Shown: positions 54,022 to 63,088, counted from the stretch's first letter. The stretch: DNA of 64,000 nucleotides from an uncultured beta proteobacterium (GCA_902625535.1 CACOBT010000009.1:1-64000); one strand, 5' to 3'. A program made the numbers and translations. Notes: generated from the sequence alone by a model not told the origin.

Positions 54022-55988
54022 TAGAATGAAGTGCTCAGCACGACAGTGTAGTAATCCCTGTCACGAAATGCATCGTAATTAGCGGAGTCTGAATAATAAA
54101 CATAACCAAATTCCAGGTTATGTACTTTATTTAGATTAAACCTGGTGCTTAAACCTACAGCAATTCTGTCCTCCAAAAATTGGAAGTCAGGTGAATATCC
54201 TTTAACGTCATGCCTTAGTGTAAATGTTGGATACATCGTGAATCGCGATCCAAATATTCCAGGATATTCTCCTCTTAACCTTAATCGGTAACCCCAGGAA
54301 TTTTTCGTAACATACCCATCGTTTTTCTTTCCCTCGGGATGCGTGGTTGTCAGTGAAGTCCCACCGTACAACAAGTGCTGACCATATCCAAAAATAAAGT
54401 GTCGACCGTATCTGTTACCGGTATAGGAATCGCCAATATTAGCCCTTTGAAACCCAACTTCTCCAACAAACACCGTTTGAGCAGACCCTAAAATTCTGGG
54501 AAGAATTTTTATACCATTAAGTTGAAGCTGAAATTTATTAATCCTATCAAAACCTTCAACTTTTGTTCCAACTTGAGCACTTGATCGTATTGCGTCCGCA
54601 CCAGCTGGCCCTATGCCCAGTAGTAAAGCAGACAATAAATCGTTGGCATTTCTCTGAACCGGTAGGTTCGGGATGTAACTCATTTCAGCGCCAATCGACC
54701 ATCCAGACAAATTTGTTGTATAGGAAAGACCGTACAGTTCAATACCACCCGGATACTCCCACAGGCCTGTACCTGGGGTGAGTTGTAAACCCAGGGCTCC
54801 AGCTCCTACAACCTGAGCTGTAACAGGAAAAAGAAATCCATTAGGGTTTAAAGCAGCATTAATTTGGGCCGGCAAAGCCCTTAAGTTCGTGCCGGACCTG
54901 CCAGAAATATATGGGATTCTTGAGCTATACTTCATGGCGTACAATCCCACTTCTCCATCCAACTTTTCGACTTGCGTTCTAAAAGCGATTCCAAACTGAT
55001 CTGAATCAGGACCGTCATTACCCGGACCCATCGGAACGGTAAGACCGTTCGCTACGCTTACTGGATTATTGATTCCAGGCAAGGTCGTGATATATTGAGA
55101 ACAAGCTCTCCCAGCAGTAGTTGTAATCTGGAATTCAACAGGAGACCAGTAAGTTCCACAACTGTCCAAATTTGCAGAACTCCACTCAAACTGATAAAAC
55201 GCCTCAAGTGAACTACCATCCCCTAAACCGAGGTTCATAGACAATGCTTTCACTGGCAAAAATGCATCTCTGATCTCAGTTCCCGGTCTTCGAAGTGACG
55301 TTAAGTCTATTGGGTTTATTTGATTAATTCCCTGAACGAATAAACTTTCCCCCCAGTTTATCACCTGATTTCCTACTCTAACCTGCACAGGTAAATCACC
55401 GAGATCGAACGTATTAAACACGTAAGCATCTAGTAGCGCCACTCCTGAGAATTTACCGAGATGAGCAAATCCGTGGTCAGATAATGGATTGTTTTGACTG
55501 TAACCACTGCCACCATTCCCCTGGTTTACTCCATCTCCCTCCAGAGTAAAATCATGCCAGGCTCTAACACGGGTAAATAAACCGAAGTCGTCCTTACTTA
55601 TGGAATAATCAATAGTTGCTTTTAAAAGAGTAGACCATGGATCGCCCTTGGAGTAATTAACATTTGAGCTATCGGTATTAGTAGCTCCCAAACCACCTGT
55701 ACCCAGACCGGCTCTCACGCCGTCAGCCTGACTGTATAACTTATTGTCGGGATCTTGTCCTCTTATACTCGTGCCGATGGTTATGTTTGCGTTGAGTGAA
55801 CTGGACCACTCTCCAGAATCAAGTTCCAAAGCGATGGCTGAAGGAGCGACCGCTGTTAAACAAGCACCAGAAAACAAAGAAACATAGAACCGGTTTGTGA
55901 AAGATAATTTCTTTTTTTGACCGAAAAAACCAATGAGTGTATTTTTTTTCCGTTTGCTCATGTTCTTATCATTATTGCGACGCATCAT
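54021..55988 (-). CDS. DUF1302 outer-membrane beta-barrel protein
   Basis: This 655-residue protein has a signal peptide after a basic start (about 1-53, with the hydrophobic stretch FYVSLFSGACLTAVAPSAIA). Long alternating strands follow, and an aromatic C-terminal residue (YYTVVLSTSF) is typical of barrels inserted by the Bam complex. DUF1302 marks include QVRVGNQVINWGESLFVQGINQINPIDLTSLRRPG. It is likely a channel for the substrate handled by the DUF1329 proteins and the permease. First gene of the operon, with AGGAG 6 bases before ATG 55988. Confidence 0.9.
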   Translation of the reverse strand: MMRRNNDKNMSKRKKNTLIGFFGQKKKLSFTNRFYVSLFSGACLTAVAPSAIALELDSGEWSSSLNANITIGTSIRGQDPDNKLYSQADGVRAGLGTGGLGATNTDSSNVNYSKGDPWSTLLKATIDYSISKDDFGLFTRVRAWHDFTLEGDGVNQGNGGSGYSQNNPLSDHGFAHLGKFSGVALLDAYVFNTFDLGDLPVQVRVGNQVINWGESLFVQGINQINPIDLTSLRRPGTEIRDAFLPVKALSMNLGLGDGSSLEAFYQFEWSSANLDSCGTYWSPVEFQITTTAGRACSQYITTLPGINNPVSVANGLTVPMGPGNDGPDSDQFGIAFRTQVEKLDGEVGLYAMKYSSRIPYISGRSGTNLRALPAQINAALNPNGFLFPVTAQVVGAGALGLQLTPGTGLWEYPGGIELYGLSYTTNLSGWSIGAEMSYIPNLPVQRNANDLLSALLLGIGPAGADAIRSSAQVGTKVEGFDRINKFQLQLNGIKILPRILGSAQTVFVGEVGFQRANIGDSYTGNRYGRHFIFGYGQHLLYGGTSLTTTHPEGKKNDGYVTKNSWGYRLRLRGEYPGIFGSRFTMYPTFTLRHDVKGYSPDFQFLEDRIAVGLSTRFNLNKVHNLEFGYVYYSDSANYDAFRDRDYYTVVLSTSF

Positions 55989-56756
55989 AAAATTCTCCTA
56001 ACCAACGTGTCCGAACTCTGCAACATACAATCTTTTTCCAATAGTTACTAGGAATCACTGCTTTCTCCATTAATAAGAATATGATAATGGTACCCGTGGA
56101 TAGTGGCAAGGAAAAGAGGATTCAACAAAAAAATAAATTTTAGTAACTTGTCTTTAACGTCGCAAATGAACCAATAAGCGCAATTAATGAGAAAGTGTTG
56201 GAACCGCGCTACTTCGGGGAAAAGTTAGGGGTTTTAATATGATCGCTCCACTCACTTTCCTTCCTTAGGGTGCTTTATACCCTTTACTGGCAAGGCATCA
56301 AATTTGTCCCAACCTTCACATATCGGGATCCGTCGTAGTCAAAACTTCCTCTTGGCATATCCTAGGCAGCAGACCTCCAGCAGACAACGTCCTCTTAATC
56401 ACCGGTCAATGCGTCAACCAACGGGAAGTTATATTTTTTAAATACACCCGTCAGCATCGGAGAGGATGAATAAAAAACTGCTAAACGATTCCTGATTGCA
56501 ATTTGACATAAGCGTTATCGAAATCAGTTAATTTCACACCTACCTAATTTATTTTTTAACTGATGTATTAATTTAATTTGTTAACACAATCGTACATTGA
56601 TGTCTTGCAAAAACTAACTCAAACCGAACAGTAATTGGTCTACACAAGACTGATCCACAAAAGATGTTAAGCGGCTATTAGTTATTTAATGTGGTTAGCA
56701 TTGGTAATTTTTGTAAAAAGAAAAAGCAAACTATTTCAGTGCGGCACGGAGATTAA
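55989..56756. other. Long non-coding gap upstream of the envelope operon
   Basis: These 768 bases hold no gene I can support. There is a 24-codon frame at 56284-56358 on the minus strand (MPRGSFDYDGSRYVKV...) with no clear ribosome site. The gap must contain the promoter of the DUF1302 operon, and it could hold a small RNA or the remains of a lost gene. Confidence 0.35.
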
Positions 56757-57461
56757 TTAAGAAGTTTCGTAAATATCGATCCCACTAATCGCCCGCTCGT
56801 TCACAACGCCGTTATCAACAGTGACCTGATATGCTCTCTTCTTCGAAACAAATGAGACCGCTTGTTTTATGGAGTCATCAATGCAATGCAAGGCACACCC
56901 GCCTTCTATTGCCAAACAAGTTGCCAACTCTGAATTGATCAAAAATTTATGTAAAGCTGGCCTACGTTCCTGTTCCTCGTCGTAATGCGGACAACAATTT
57001 TCGTTAAATAAACCAAGACATTGCATTACCTTTAGTGAATCCTCATGGGAGTCTGTTATTCCTTTATTAAACCAACAAATGGCGCCAGCACTAACACCAG
57101 CCAAAATTATGCCGTTTTTATACGCCTGCCTTAACAAATCTGATAAACCCCAATCATTCCAAACAGCTAACATGCTCTTTGTGTTACCTCCTCCAACGAA
57201 AACAACGTCTTGACTGTTGATAAAAGAATTCAAATTTGGAGTCCGAGTAAATAATTCCAGATGAACAGGATTGCAATTAAGCTTATTAAATGCTTTGTAA
57301 AAATTGACAATGTACGATTTATCGTCGCCTGTGGCAGTAGGGATAAAACAAATATTCGGTTTGCTTGAATTAGACTGCCTTAAAATATAGTTTTCCAAGT
57401 CAAGTTTAGTGGGGTTCCTACCGAAACCTCCTCCGCCAATGGCAATTATTTGTTTTTTCAT
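56757..57461 (-). CDS. Peptidase family S51 (dipeptidase E / cyanophycinase-like)
   Basis: This 234-residue protein has the S51 fold. It starts IIAIGGGGFGRNPTKLDLENYIL, then FIPTATGDD, VVFVGGGNTKSML and the nucleophile motif GVSAGAICWF (Ser about 123). The catalytic His is probably in CPHYDEEQERR. It would cleave Asp-X dipeptides, or be one of the uncharacterised relatives. It is monocistronic, and its ATG region is divergent from the 45-residue peptide gene. Confidence 0.85.
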   Translation of the reverse strand: MKKQIIAIGGGGFGRNPTKLDLENYILRQSNSSKPNICFIPTATGDDKSYIVNFYKAFNKLNCNPVHLELFTRTPNLNSFINSQDVVFVGGGNTKSMLAVWNDWGLSDLLRQAYKNGIILAGVSAGAICWFNKGITDSHEDSLKVMQCLGLFNENCCPHYDEEQERRPALHKFLINSELATCLAIEGGCALHCIDDSIKQAVSFVSKKRAYQVTVDNGVVNERAISGIDIYETS

Positions 57462-57471
57462 CTTTGATATT

Positions 57472-57498
57472 TTGGGAACTAATGAAGCCTGCTATAAT
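57472..57498 (+). promoter_or_regulatory. Extended -10 promoter of the small-peptide/que unit
   Basis: TGCTATAAT (57490-57498) is a perfect extended -10 element. TTGGGA (57472-57477), 15 bases upstream, may serve as the -35. Transcription would start near 57505, about 30 bases before the ATG of the exported peptide. Confidence 0.55.
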
Positions 57499-57535
57499 CG
57501 TAACTTAAAATTATAAACAAATAAGGTTCTATGCT

Positions 57536-57673
57536 ATGAAAAATTTCTTGTCTACAGTTTTGATTACAGCGCTGACTCTCGGATCTGCAAGCGTTTTTGC
57601 GCATTGTGGCGATGCCGACAAACATGCCGGTAAAACAAAAGAGGAGCAAAAAGAGAAGGATAAAGACGCGTAA
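57536..57673 (+). CDS. Small exported peptide (45 residues)
   Basis: This short frame begins MKNFLSTVLITALTLGSASV, a typical signal peptide cut after VFA, leaving about 22 mature residues: HCGDADKHAG followed by a Lys/Glu-rich tail. AAGG lies about 10 bases before the ATG and an extended -10 promoter lies upstream, so it is likely expressed. The single Cys next to His and Asp could bind metal, or could mark a lipoprotein-like cleavage; both are guesses. It precedes queC by 10 bases, so it may share the transcript. Confidence 0.6.
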   Translation: MKNFLSTVLITALTLGSASVFAHCGDADKHAGKTKEEQKEKDKDA

Positions 57674-57683
57674 ATTTTAGGAT

Positions 57684-58412
57684 ATGGATAACTCGGAACC
57701 GGAGTCTATCCATAAAAACGCTCTCGTCCTGCCATCAGGGGGGCAAGATTCGACCGTTTGTCTTGCCTGGGCTCTAAACAACTGCGATCTGGTGGAGACG
57801 GTCGGGTTTTCCTACTGACAAAGGCACAAGGTAGAACTTTCCGGCCGAAACCTGATTCGGAAGAAAATAACATCATTACCCAATAAGTGGCGAGGAGTGA
57901 CCGGCTCTGATTTTTTGATAAAATTGAGCGATTTCGGGAAAATCTCCAGCTCGGCACTCGTAAACACTGAAAAAATTGTAGTTAACAGTGCACAACTGCC
58001 AAATACATTTGTCCCGGGCAGAAACCTTATTTTTCTGACCTACGCCGCAGCGATATGCTACGAAAGAGGCATATCTACAATTATCGGGGGTATGTGCGAA
58101 ACAGACTATTCTGGATACCCTGATTGTAGAAAAGAGACAATAGATGCAATGGAGAAAACGTTATCGTTAGGTATGGAAACTTCCTTAAAAATTATCACTC
58201 CACTGATGTTCTTGACAAAACAAGACGTGTGGGCGTTAGCAGAGAAACTTGGCGGAAACATTCTTGTCAATCTCATTGTAGAGAACACTACAACGTGCTA
58301 CCTAGGCGATAGAAAAAACAAACATTCGTGGGGTTACGGTTGTAATAAATGTCCTGCATGTGTACTGAGACGAGATGGTTTTTTAAAATTTATTAGTAGT
58401 AAAAAAAAATGA
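57684..58412 (+). pseudogene. queC: 7-cyano-7-deazaguanine synthase QueC, interrupted by an in-frame TGA
   Basis: QueC makes preQ0, the precursor of queuosine. One frame runs from ATG 57684 to 58412 (242 codons, normal length) with a single TGA at 57816-57818 (codon 45). It has the PP-loop [15 protein letters not shown] and QLPNTFVPGRNLIFLTYAA, then GGMCETDYSGYPDCR and the zinc site CYLG...GCNKCPAC. The TGA replaces the Gly of the conserved YGQRH (here Y-stop-QRH), one base change from GGA. Everything after the stop is intact, so the event is recent or an error. A restart at GTG 57897 would lack the PP-loop and not be active. Confidence 0.9.
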
Positions 58413-58436
58413 AATAATGGTAAGGAAGCGCCCATC

Positions 58437-58772
58437 ATGCTCCTACACGTAGAAACAACTATAGAAGTCAGTCACCGTATATTAACTCCGATTGCCGAAC
58501 GGGATCAAATTCATGGTCACAGCTAATGGGTACGCGTTTATGTTTTAACCGAGGTAAAAAATCCTGTTCCTGTCGAAACCCTCAAAAAAGACTTACAAAA
58601 AATTGCGGATGGGCTCGATCATACTCATCTGAATGATAAAATTCCGGATGGAACGATGGAGTCAATCGCAGTTTGGTTTGCAAGGGAATTTAAAACCAAA
58701 GACTACCAATTAAAGAAAGTTACAATATTAAGAAAATCAATGGGAATAGGAGTCGAATACGTACTCGATTAA
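58437..58772 (+). pseudogene. queD: 6-carboxytetrahydropterin synthase QueD, interrupted by an in-frame TAA
   Basis: QueD makes 6-carboxy-5,6,7,8-tetrahydropterin, the step before QueE. One frame of 111 codons from ATG 58437 has a single TAA at 58524-58526 (codon 30). Recognisable parts are EVSHRI, IHGHS (zinc ligands) and LDHTHLND. The stop falls where the family has Tyr or Phe (HGHS-stop-WVRVYV), one base from TAT or TAC. The catalytic Cys of E. coli QueD is not found at its usual place (ERDQIHGHS), as in the second QueD subtype. Downstream sequence is intact. Confidence 0.82.
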
Positions 58773-58776
58773 GGAA

Positions 58777-59388
58777 ATGTTTTATACACTGCAAGGTGAG
58801 GGAATCCAAGCTGGTAGGCCTGCCATATTTTGTAGATTTTCAGGATGTAATTTATGGTCTGGACTCGAAAGAGATCGTCCGGAGGCTAAATGTAGATTTT
58901 GTGATACAGACTTTACGGGCGTAAACGGGGAAAATGGTGGGAAGTTTGCTGCACCAGCAGACGTTGTCAAAGCGGCCGTAAAATTTTGGCCGGAAGTACC
59001 CTCTAAAAAGTTTATCGTTCTCACCGGTGGTGAACCGTTACTTCAGGTAAACACAGCCTTGATTTCAGAATTACATGCCTCTAATTTTGAAATAGCAATA
59101 GAAACAAACGGTACAATTCTATGCCCGGCTGAAATTGACTGGATATGTGTGAGTCCTAAGGCAGGAACCGAAATTGTGCAAACAAATGGTAACGAGCTGA
59201 AGGTGGTGTATCCGCAACCTGGGCTAAATTTATCAAAGCTGGTAACTTTATCTTTTGAACACTTTCTCATTCAACCAATGGACGGTCCCAATCTTGAAGC
59301 TAACATCGATGCTTCAATAGAGTTTTGCAAGGAAAATCCGATATGGCGCCTGTCAGTACAAACTCATAAAAATGTTGGAATAAGGTAG
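58777..59388 (+). CDS. queE: 7-carboxy-7-deazaguanine synthase QueE
   Basis: QueE is a radical-SAM enzyme that makes the deazaguanine core. The cluster motif has the long form C-x14-C-x2-C (GCNLWSGLERDRPEAKCRFC), as in Burkholderia-type QueE, followed by FIVLTGGEPLLQV and ICVSPKAGTEI. The ATG at 58777 begins MFYTLQGEG with its AAGGA too close to serve it. Homologous N-terminal residues (TYSIKE) are readable upstream in frame but have no ATG, so the original start may be lost or a rare codon used. It is the only intact gene of the que set here, and queF, queA and tgt are not in the window. Confidence 0.88.
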   Translation: MFYTLQGEGIQAGRPAIFCRFSGCNLWSGLERDRPEAKCRFCDTDFTGVNGENGGKFAAPADVVKAAVKFWPEVPSKKFIVLTGGEPLLQVNTALISELHASNFEIAIETNGTILCPAEIDWICVSPKAGTEIVQTNGNELKVVYPQPGLNLSKLVTLSFEHFLIQPMDGPNLEANIDASIEFCKENPIWRLSVQTHKNVGIR

Positions 59389-59389
59389 A

Positions 59390-62300
59390 CTAATTGTCGT
59401 CAGCCTCCGAAGCATAACGTCGATGTAACCAACAAAAAGTATTCAATAAGTTTATCTGCTCCGGAGTCCTGCAAGGAAAGGTTAGGAGTCTTTCATTGAA
59501 GACCACAACAGCCAAACACTTCGCCCGAGTAATGGCCACGTTCAATCTATTTTTACTAAATAGAAAATTGGCGTCCCTTCCTATTTCTTCTGGGCTGGAG
59601 GTTGTCATTGATACTATGACAACCTCTGCCTCCTGACCCTGAAACTTATCTATTGTGCCTACCTTGCTTCCAACAGGAAGAATCGTTTTTAGAAGCTCTA
59701 CTTGCATATTGTAGGGAGCAACAACGAGAATATCTTCTACGCTAATTTTCCATCTTTCCTCACCAACTTTAAGTGAAGCATGCTGCAACAACGTCTTATA
59801 GATTCGCTTTACCTCATTTGCTTCGATACTGCAAACTTTTGAACAACCCTCATGATCCGACAATACTAACTGAACACCTGCTTTTTTATGATCATCCGAA
59901 AGTTTACCTTCCCAGACTAATTCCCTTTCTTTATTTTTTTTTAAAGGTAACAATCTTGATTCATAAAAAACTTCAGAGACAAAATCGCAGATTTTTGGGT
60001 GGAGTCTATAGGTTTTATTCAAAAAAATACCCTTATCTTCCGGTACAACACTGTGAATCTCTCCTGATGTTTGGTCCTTTTTAAGGTAGTAGTTAATAAC
60101 AGACATTCCAGAATCATTGGGATGAATTCCCTGTATAGGCTGTTCAAGCTGGTTTTGATCTCCAACGAGTATCAAACTTTTCGCGCAGGTCGCTGCGGCA
60201 ATCCCGGTCGCTAATGACATCTGTCCTGCTTCTTCAATAATCAAAAAATCAATTTTTTGATTTAGTCTTTCGTTTGCGAAAAACCATGCAGTACCCGCCA
60301 ATAGATCGAAATCTCCATCGATTAGTTCATCCACTTTAAACAGATCTACTATAAATGAATCCTCTGTGGAGGATTGATTAAAATGTTGCGAAGGATCATC
60401 TTTTGCTGATTTTTTTGCTCCTCGAAAACCCACTTTCGCCTTCTTAGCGTGATTCACTATCTTCTGTAACATATTCAAAATTGCTTTATGACTGTTAGAC
60501 GTAACCCCGATTTTGAATCCGCGCGATATTAAGTTAACAATCACTCGAGACGTAAGGTAAGTTTTTCCAGTTCCTGGGGGCCCTTGCATAAAGACAAGAC
60601 TGTGATCAAGCATGGAAAACAACTCATTCAACTTACTAACGGATTGGAAGTCAGCTAGATTTGTGCCAGTATCGAGCCCAATTAACTTTGGTGGATTTCT
60701 CTCCAAAAGTTGTACTAAAGCTGGATACTTTTCGATGTTGCCACAAAATCGAAATAAACTTTCACTCAATATCATGCTTGAAACGGGGCCGGCTAACCCT
60801 ATATCTAATGGAGACTTTAACCCAGGGCTTGCCTTAAAATTTAATGACCGCGATCGGTGATCGACGACCATGTTATTCAGCGCCTTTCCCGAAGATAGAT
60901 CATAACACTTATCGTTCGTTTTAATACCAGTCTTCTGATCGACATACCTACAGAAATATCGCATAGACTTTTTTTCTTTACACTCTTTTTCAATAGACAC
61001 TGTTGCAATACAATCTTCCCGGTCTATTCTGTCCTCGTTTGATAATTCCTTCCTATCAAAATAGCTCCACCACTGTGGTTTTTCATCCCTCTTGTAAAAA
61101 TCGAGTAAATCTAGCAGTGTTCTGCGTAAAGAATCATTAGTCTCGGATTCCTTTATTTCTTTATTAAGCTTATGCGTTATGATGCCCAGCTCTTTAGCAT
61201 AGCGTTTCGCTTGTTCAGACATCTCCCCAGAAAATTTTCTGTCTGTCTCCATACCTACGCCAATAGCAACACCGTTAAGTTTGGCAACGTTTATTAACCA
61301 ATCACGTAAAAAGTATGTTGAACGCACATCTTGTAAGTTATACTGTTCAATATCCTTCAAAAGTTGAGAATTCTCATTCTCTCCCGACTCTCTCCACATT
61401 TCAAAAAAAATAACGCTATCTGAACCATTGCTCACTGAATCGGTCCTTTCGCCCATCTTTTCTCGATAGAATTTCTCGAGATTTTTAATACTATATCTTG
61501 GTTCAGAAATTCTTAAGGACTCACGCACTATTTGATATAAATCAACAAGTTTCTTTTTCCGCAACAGGTTGTCAACAAAAATCTGTCCGATATTGTACTT
61601 ATTTGATAGCCTTCGTAAAGCATCCTTTTCATAAGGTGCATAATGATAAATATGCGCTTTTGGAAATTTTTTAAAATGCTCTTCTAGAAACTTTAGAAAT
61701 TCAGTAAATGTTTTTTTCTCGTCCGCTAGACTCAATGCCCAAAAAGATTGGTATTTGTCTACTTGATCCAAACTATAAAAAATTCCAAATAAGTACTCTA
61801 ATTTCTCATCAAGTAGAGGATCCCCCTCAATATCGAAAAATAGATCTCCTGCTTCGGGATGGGGGAGTCTATCAAATCCATAATCCTCAATCAAATCTCC
61901 TGCATTTGAACGTATCCCTCGCTCATCCTTCAAAATTAGCTCATACATTGGCGTATCACCCTGTTCCCTACTTTTAACTTGTAATGCGGCCTGCTGCTGG
62001 AGTCGTAGAAATATTGTTCTTCCCATATCTGGTATATTCTTTTCTTTTGGAATAGTTGCAAGATTCTGCATCGTTGATATTCCTACCTTATTGAATTTAA
62101 TGATCTGGTCTCTAGTTATTCTTGCTACCTGTACTAAGTGATCACTCTGAGTCCGTGACTGATTACAATGGTCCCGCCAATGACAAATATCACAGTGAGA
62201 ACACGGTAAAGGTACCTCTTTACGATCATGTTTTTTATAAAAAAAGTTAAGAAATCTTTTTTTTAAATTGATAAAATAAAAAAAATAATTTTTGACATCA

Positions 62301-62851
62301 AATTTTTTTTCTAACTTATCTCCCAATATCAAATATGCATTTTTAGGTAACAAACCTTGCATCTCAGATACTACATCAGAGTAGTGCATGAGCTGCAAAA
62401 CAGAATCAGCTTTAGCAATTTTAGATAACTTTGAATCTTTTACTTCATATGAAAAATTACCTAATTTTGAAGGAACATCTGTTTTTACGATAAAATCCGG
62501 TCTAGCAGTGAATTGCTCCGACTGAAGAGCCCCTTGAAAAACAATTCCCACACCTTTTTCCATGGCTTCCGTTGTTGCATTTATTCTATCCTCGCTTGAT
62601 AAGCTGTTGTCTAATTCCAGTACTGTTTTATATTTCTTACGCAATTCGTTCCAACATTCTAATTCGTGTTTTCTACCATTTTCTTGAATCAATTGCAGAT
62701 AGTCTGAGGGCTCAGCCCTCCTAGACAGTAAAGAAAAGTCTGATAGTGCATGTAAATCGGTAACCGTAACGTGGGGGCACCTCGAAAAATTTACTAAATC
62801 AGAGGTTGAGAAAAGAATTTTTCCATTAACCGTCCGCAATTGCCACCTCAA
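59390..62851 (-). CDS. TM0106-type RecB-like nuclease fused to an SF1 helicase
   Basis: This 1153-residue cytoplasmic protein joins three modules. A RecB/Cas4-like nuclease (about 1-230) has RPDFIVK, YEVKDSKLSK and Fe-S-type cysteines in CSHCDICHWRDHC. An RNase-H-like 3'-5' exonuclease module (about 325-545) has DLFFDIEGDP and IYHYAPYEKDALRRL. An SF1 helicase (about 760-1153) has Walker A QGPPGTGKTYLT, LIIEEAGQMS, LVGDQNQLEQP and LNVAITRAKC. Such fusions are thought to act in DNA repair or processing; the role is unknown. The frame opens at TTG 62851; a second TTG at 62839 has GAGG at good spacing and is the likelier start. It sits six bases after a small membrane protein gene. Confidence 0.85.
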   Translation of the reverse strand: MRWQLRTVNGKILFSTSDLVNFSRCPHVTVTDLHALSDFSLLSRRAEPSDYLQLIQENGRKHELECWNELRKKYKTVLELDNSLSSEDRINATTEAMEKGVGIVFQGALQSEQFTARPDFIVKTDVPSKLGNFSYEVKDSKLSKIAKADSVLQLMHYSDVVSEMQGLLPKNAYLILGDKLEKKFDVKNYFFYFINLKKRFLNFFYKKHDRKEVPLPCSHCDICHWRDHCNQSRTQSDHLVQVARITRDQIIKFNKVGISTMQNLATIPKEKNIPDMGRTIFLRLQQQAALQVKSREQGDTPMYELILKDERGIRSNAGDLIEDYGFDRLPHPEAGDLFFDIEGDPLLDEKLEYLFGIFYSLDQVDKYQSFWALSLADEKKTFTEFLKFLEEHFKKFPKAHIYHYAPYEKDALRRLSNKYNIGQIFVDNLLRKKKLVDLYQIVRESLRISEPRYSIKNLEKFYREKMGERTDSVSNGSDSVIFFEMWRESGENENSQLLKDIEQYNLQDVRSTYFLRDWLINVAKLNGVAIGVGMETDRKFSGEMSEQAKRYAKELGIITHKLNKEIKESETNDSLRRTLLDLLDFYKRDEKPQWWSYFDRKELSNEDRIDREDCIATVSIEKECKEKKSMRYFCRYVDQKTGIKTNDKCYDLSSGKALNNMVVDHRSRSLNFKASPGLKSPLDIGLAGPVSSMILSESLFRFCGNIEKYPALVQLLERNPPKLIGLDTGTNLADFQSVSKLNELFSMLDHSLVFMQGPPGTGKTYLTSRVIVNLISRGFKIGVTSNSHKAILNMLQKIVNHAKKAKVGFRGAKKSAKDDPSQHFNQSSTEDSFIVDLFKVDELIDGDFDLLAGTAWFFANERLNQKIDFLIIEEAGQMSLATGIAAATCAKSLILVGDQNQLEQPIQGIHPNDSGMSVINYYLKKDQTSGEIHSVVPEDKGIFLNKTYRLHPKICDFVSEVFYESRLLPLKKNKERELVWEGKLSDDHKKAGVQLVLSDHEGCSKVCSIEANEVKRIYKTLLQHASLKVGEERWKISVEDILVVAPYNMQVELLKTILPVGSKVGTIDKFQGQEAEVVIVSMTTSSPEEIGRDANFLFSKNRLNVAITRAKCLAVVVFNERLLTFPCRTPEQINLLNTFCWLHRRYASEADDN

Positions 62852-62857
62852 AAACGA

Positions 62858-63043
62858 TCATATGACTTCGGAGAACAGAAAAAACAAACCCAGCGATATG
62901 CTTACCCAGCCAATAATCCATGAGAGATATAAAGCAACAATATTTAATCGCCCATCGAAAAAAATCCTATCAATACGGCCGACGAGCCGGTACCAGAGAT
63001 ATAATGGGATTAAAAATAATAGGGCTACAAATAAAACTTTCAT
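62858..63043 (-). CDS. Small membrane protein
   Basis: The 61-residue product has two hydrophobic segments, about 3-20 (VLFVALLFLIPLYLWYRL) and 36-58 (IVALYLSWIIGWVSISLGLF), joined by a basic loop, so a two-span inner-membrane protein is likely. No family is recognised. It ends six bases before the helicase start, so the two may be translationally linked. There is no clear ribosome site. Confidence 0.5.
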   Translation of the reverse strand: MKVLFVALLFLIPLYLWYRLVGRIDRIFFDGRLNIVALYLSWIIGWVSISLGLFFLFSEVI

Positions 63044-63088
63044 AAGAAAAAAAAGTCAGTTAATTTAACATTATCAACTGAGAGCACA

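Noticed and set aside
56284..56358. A 24-codon frame on the minus strand (MPRGSFDYDG...)
   Set aside because: It is too short, lacks a convincing ribosome site and has no recognised relatives; chance is the simplest explanation.
57816..57818. Selenocysteine or reassigned TGA in queC
   Set aside because: The family residue is Gly, not Cys; the next gene has a TAA lesion; prfB uses TGA as its shift signal; and no hairpin resembling a SECIS element was seen right after the codon.
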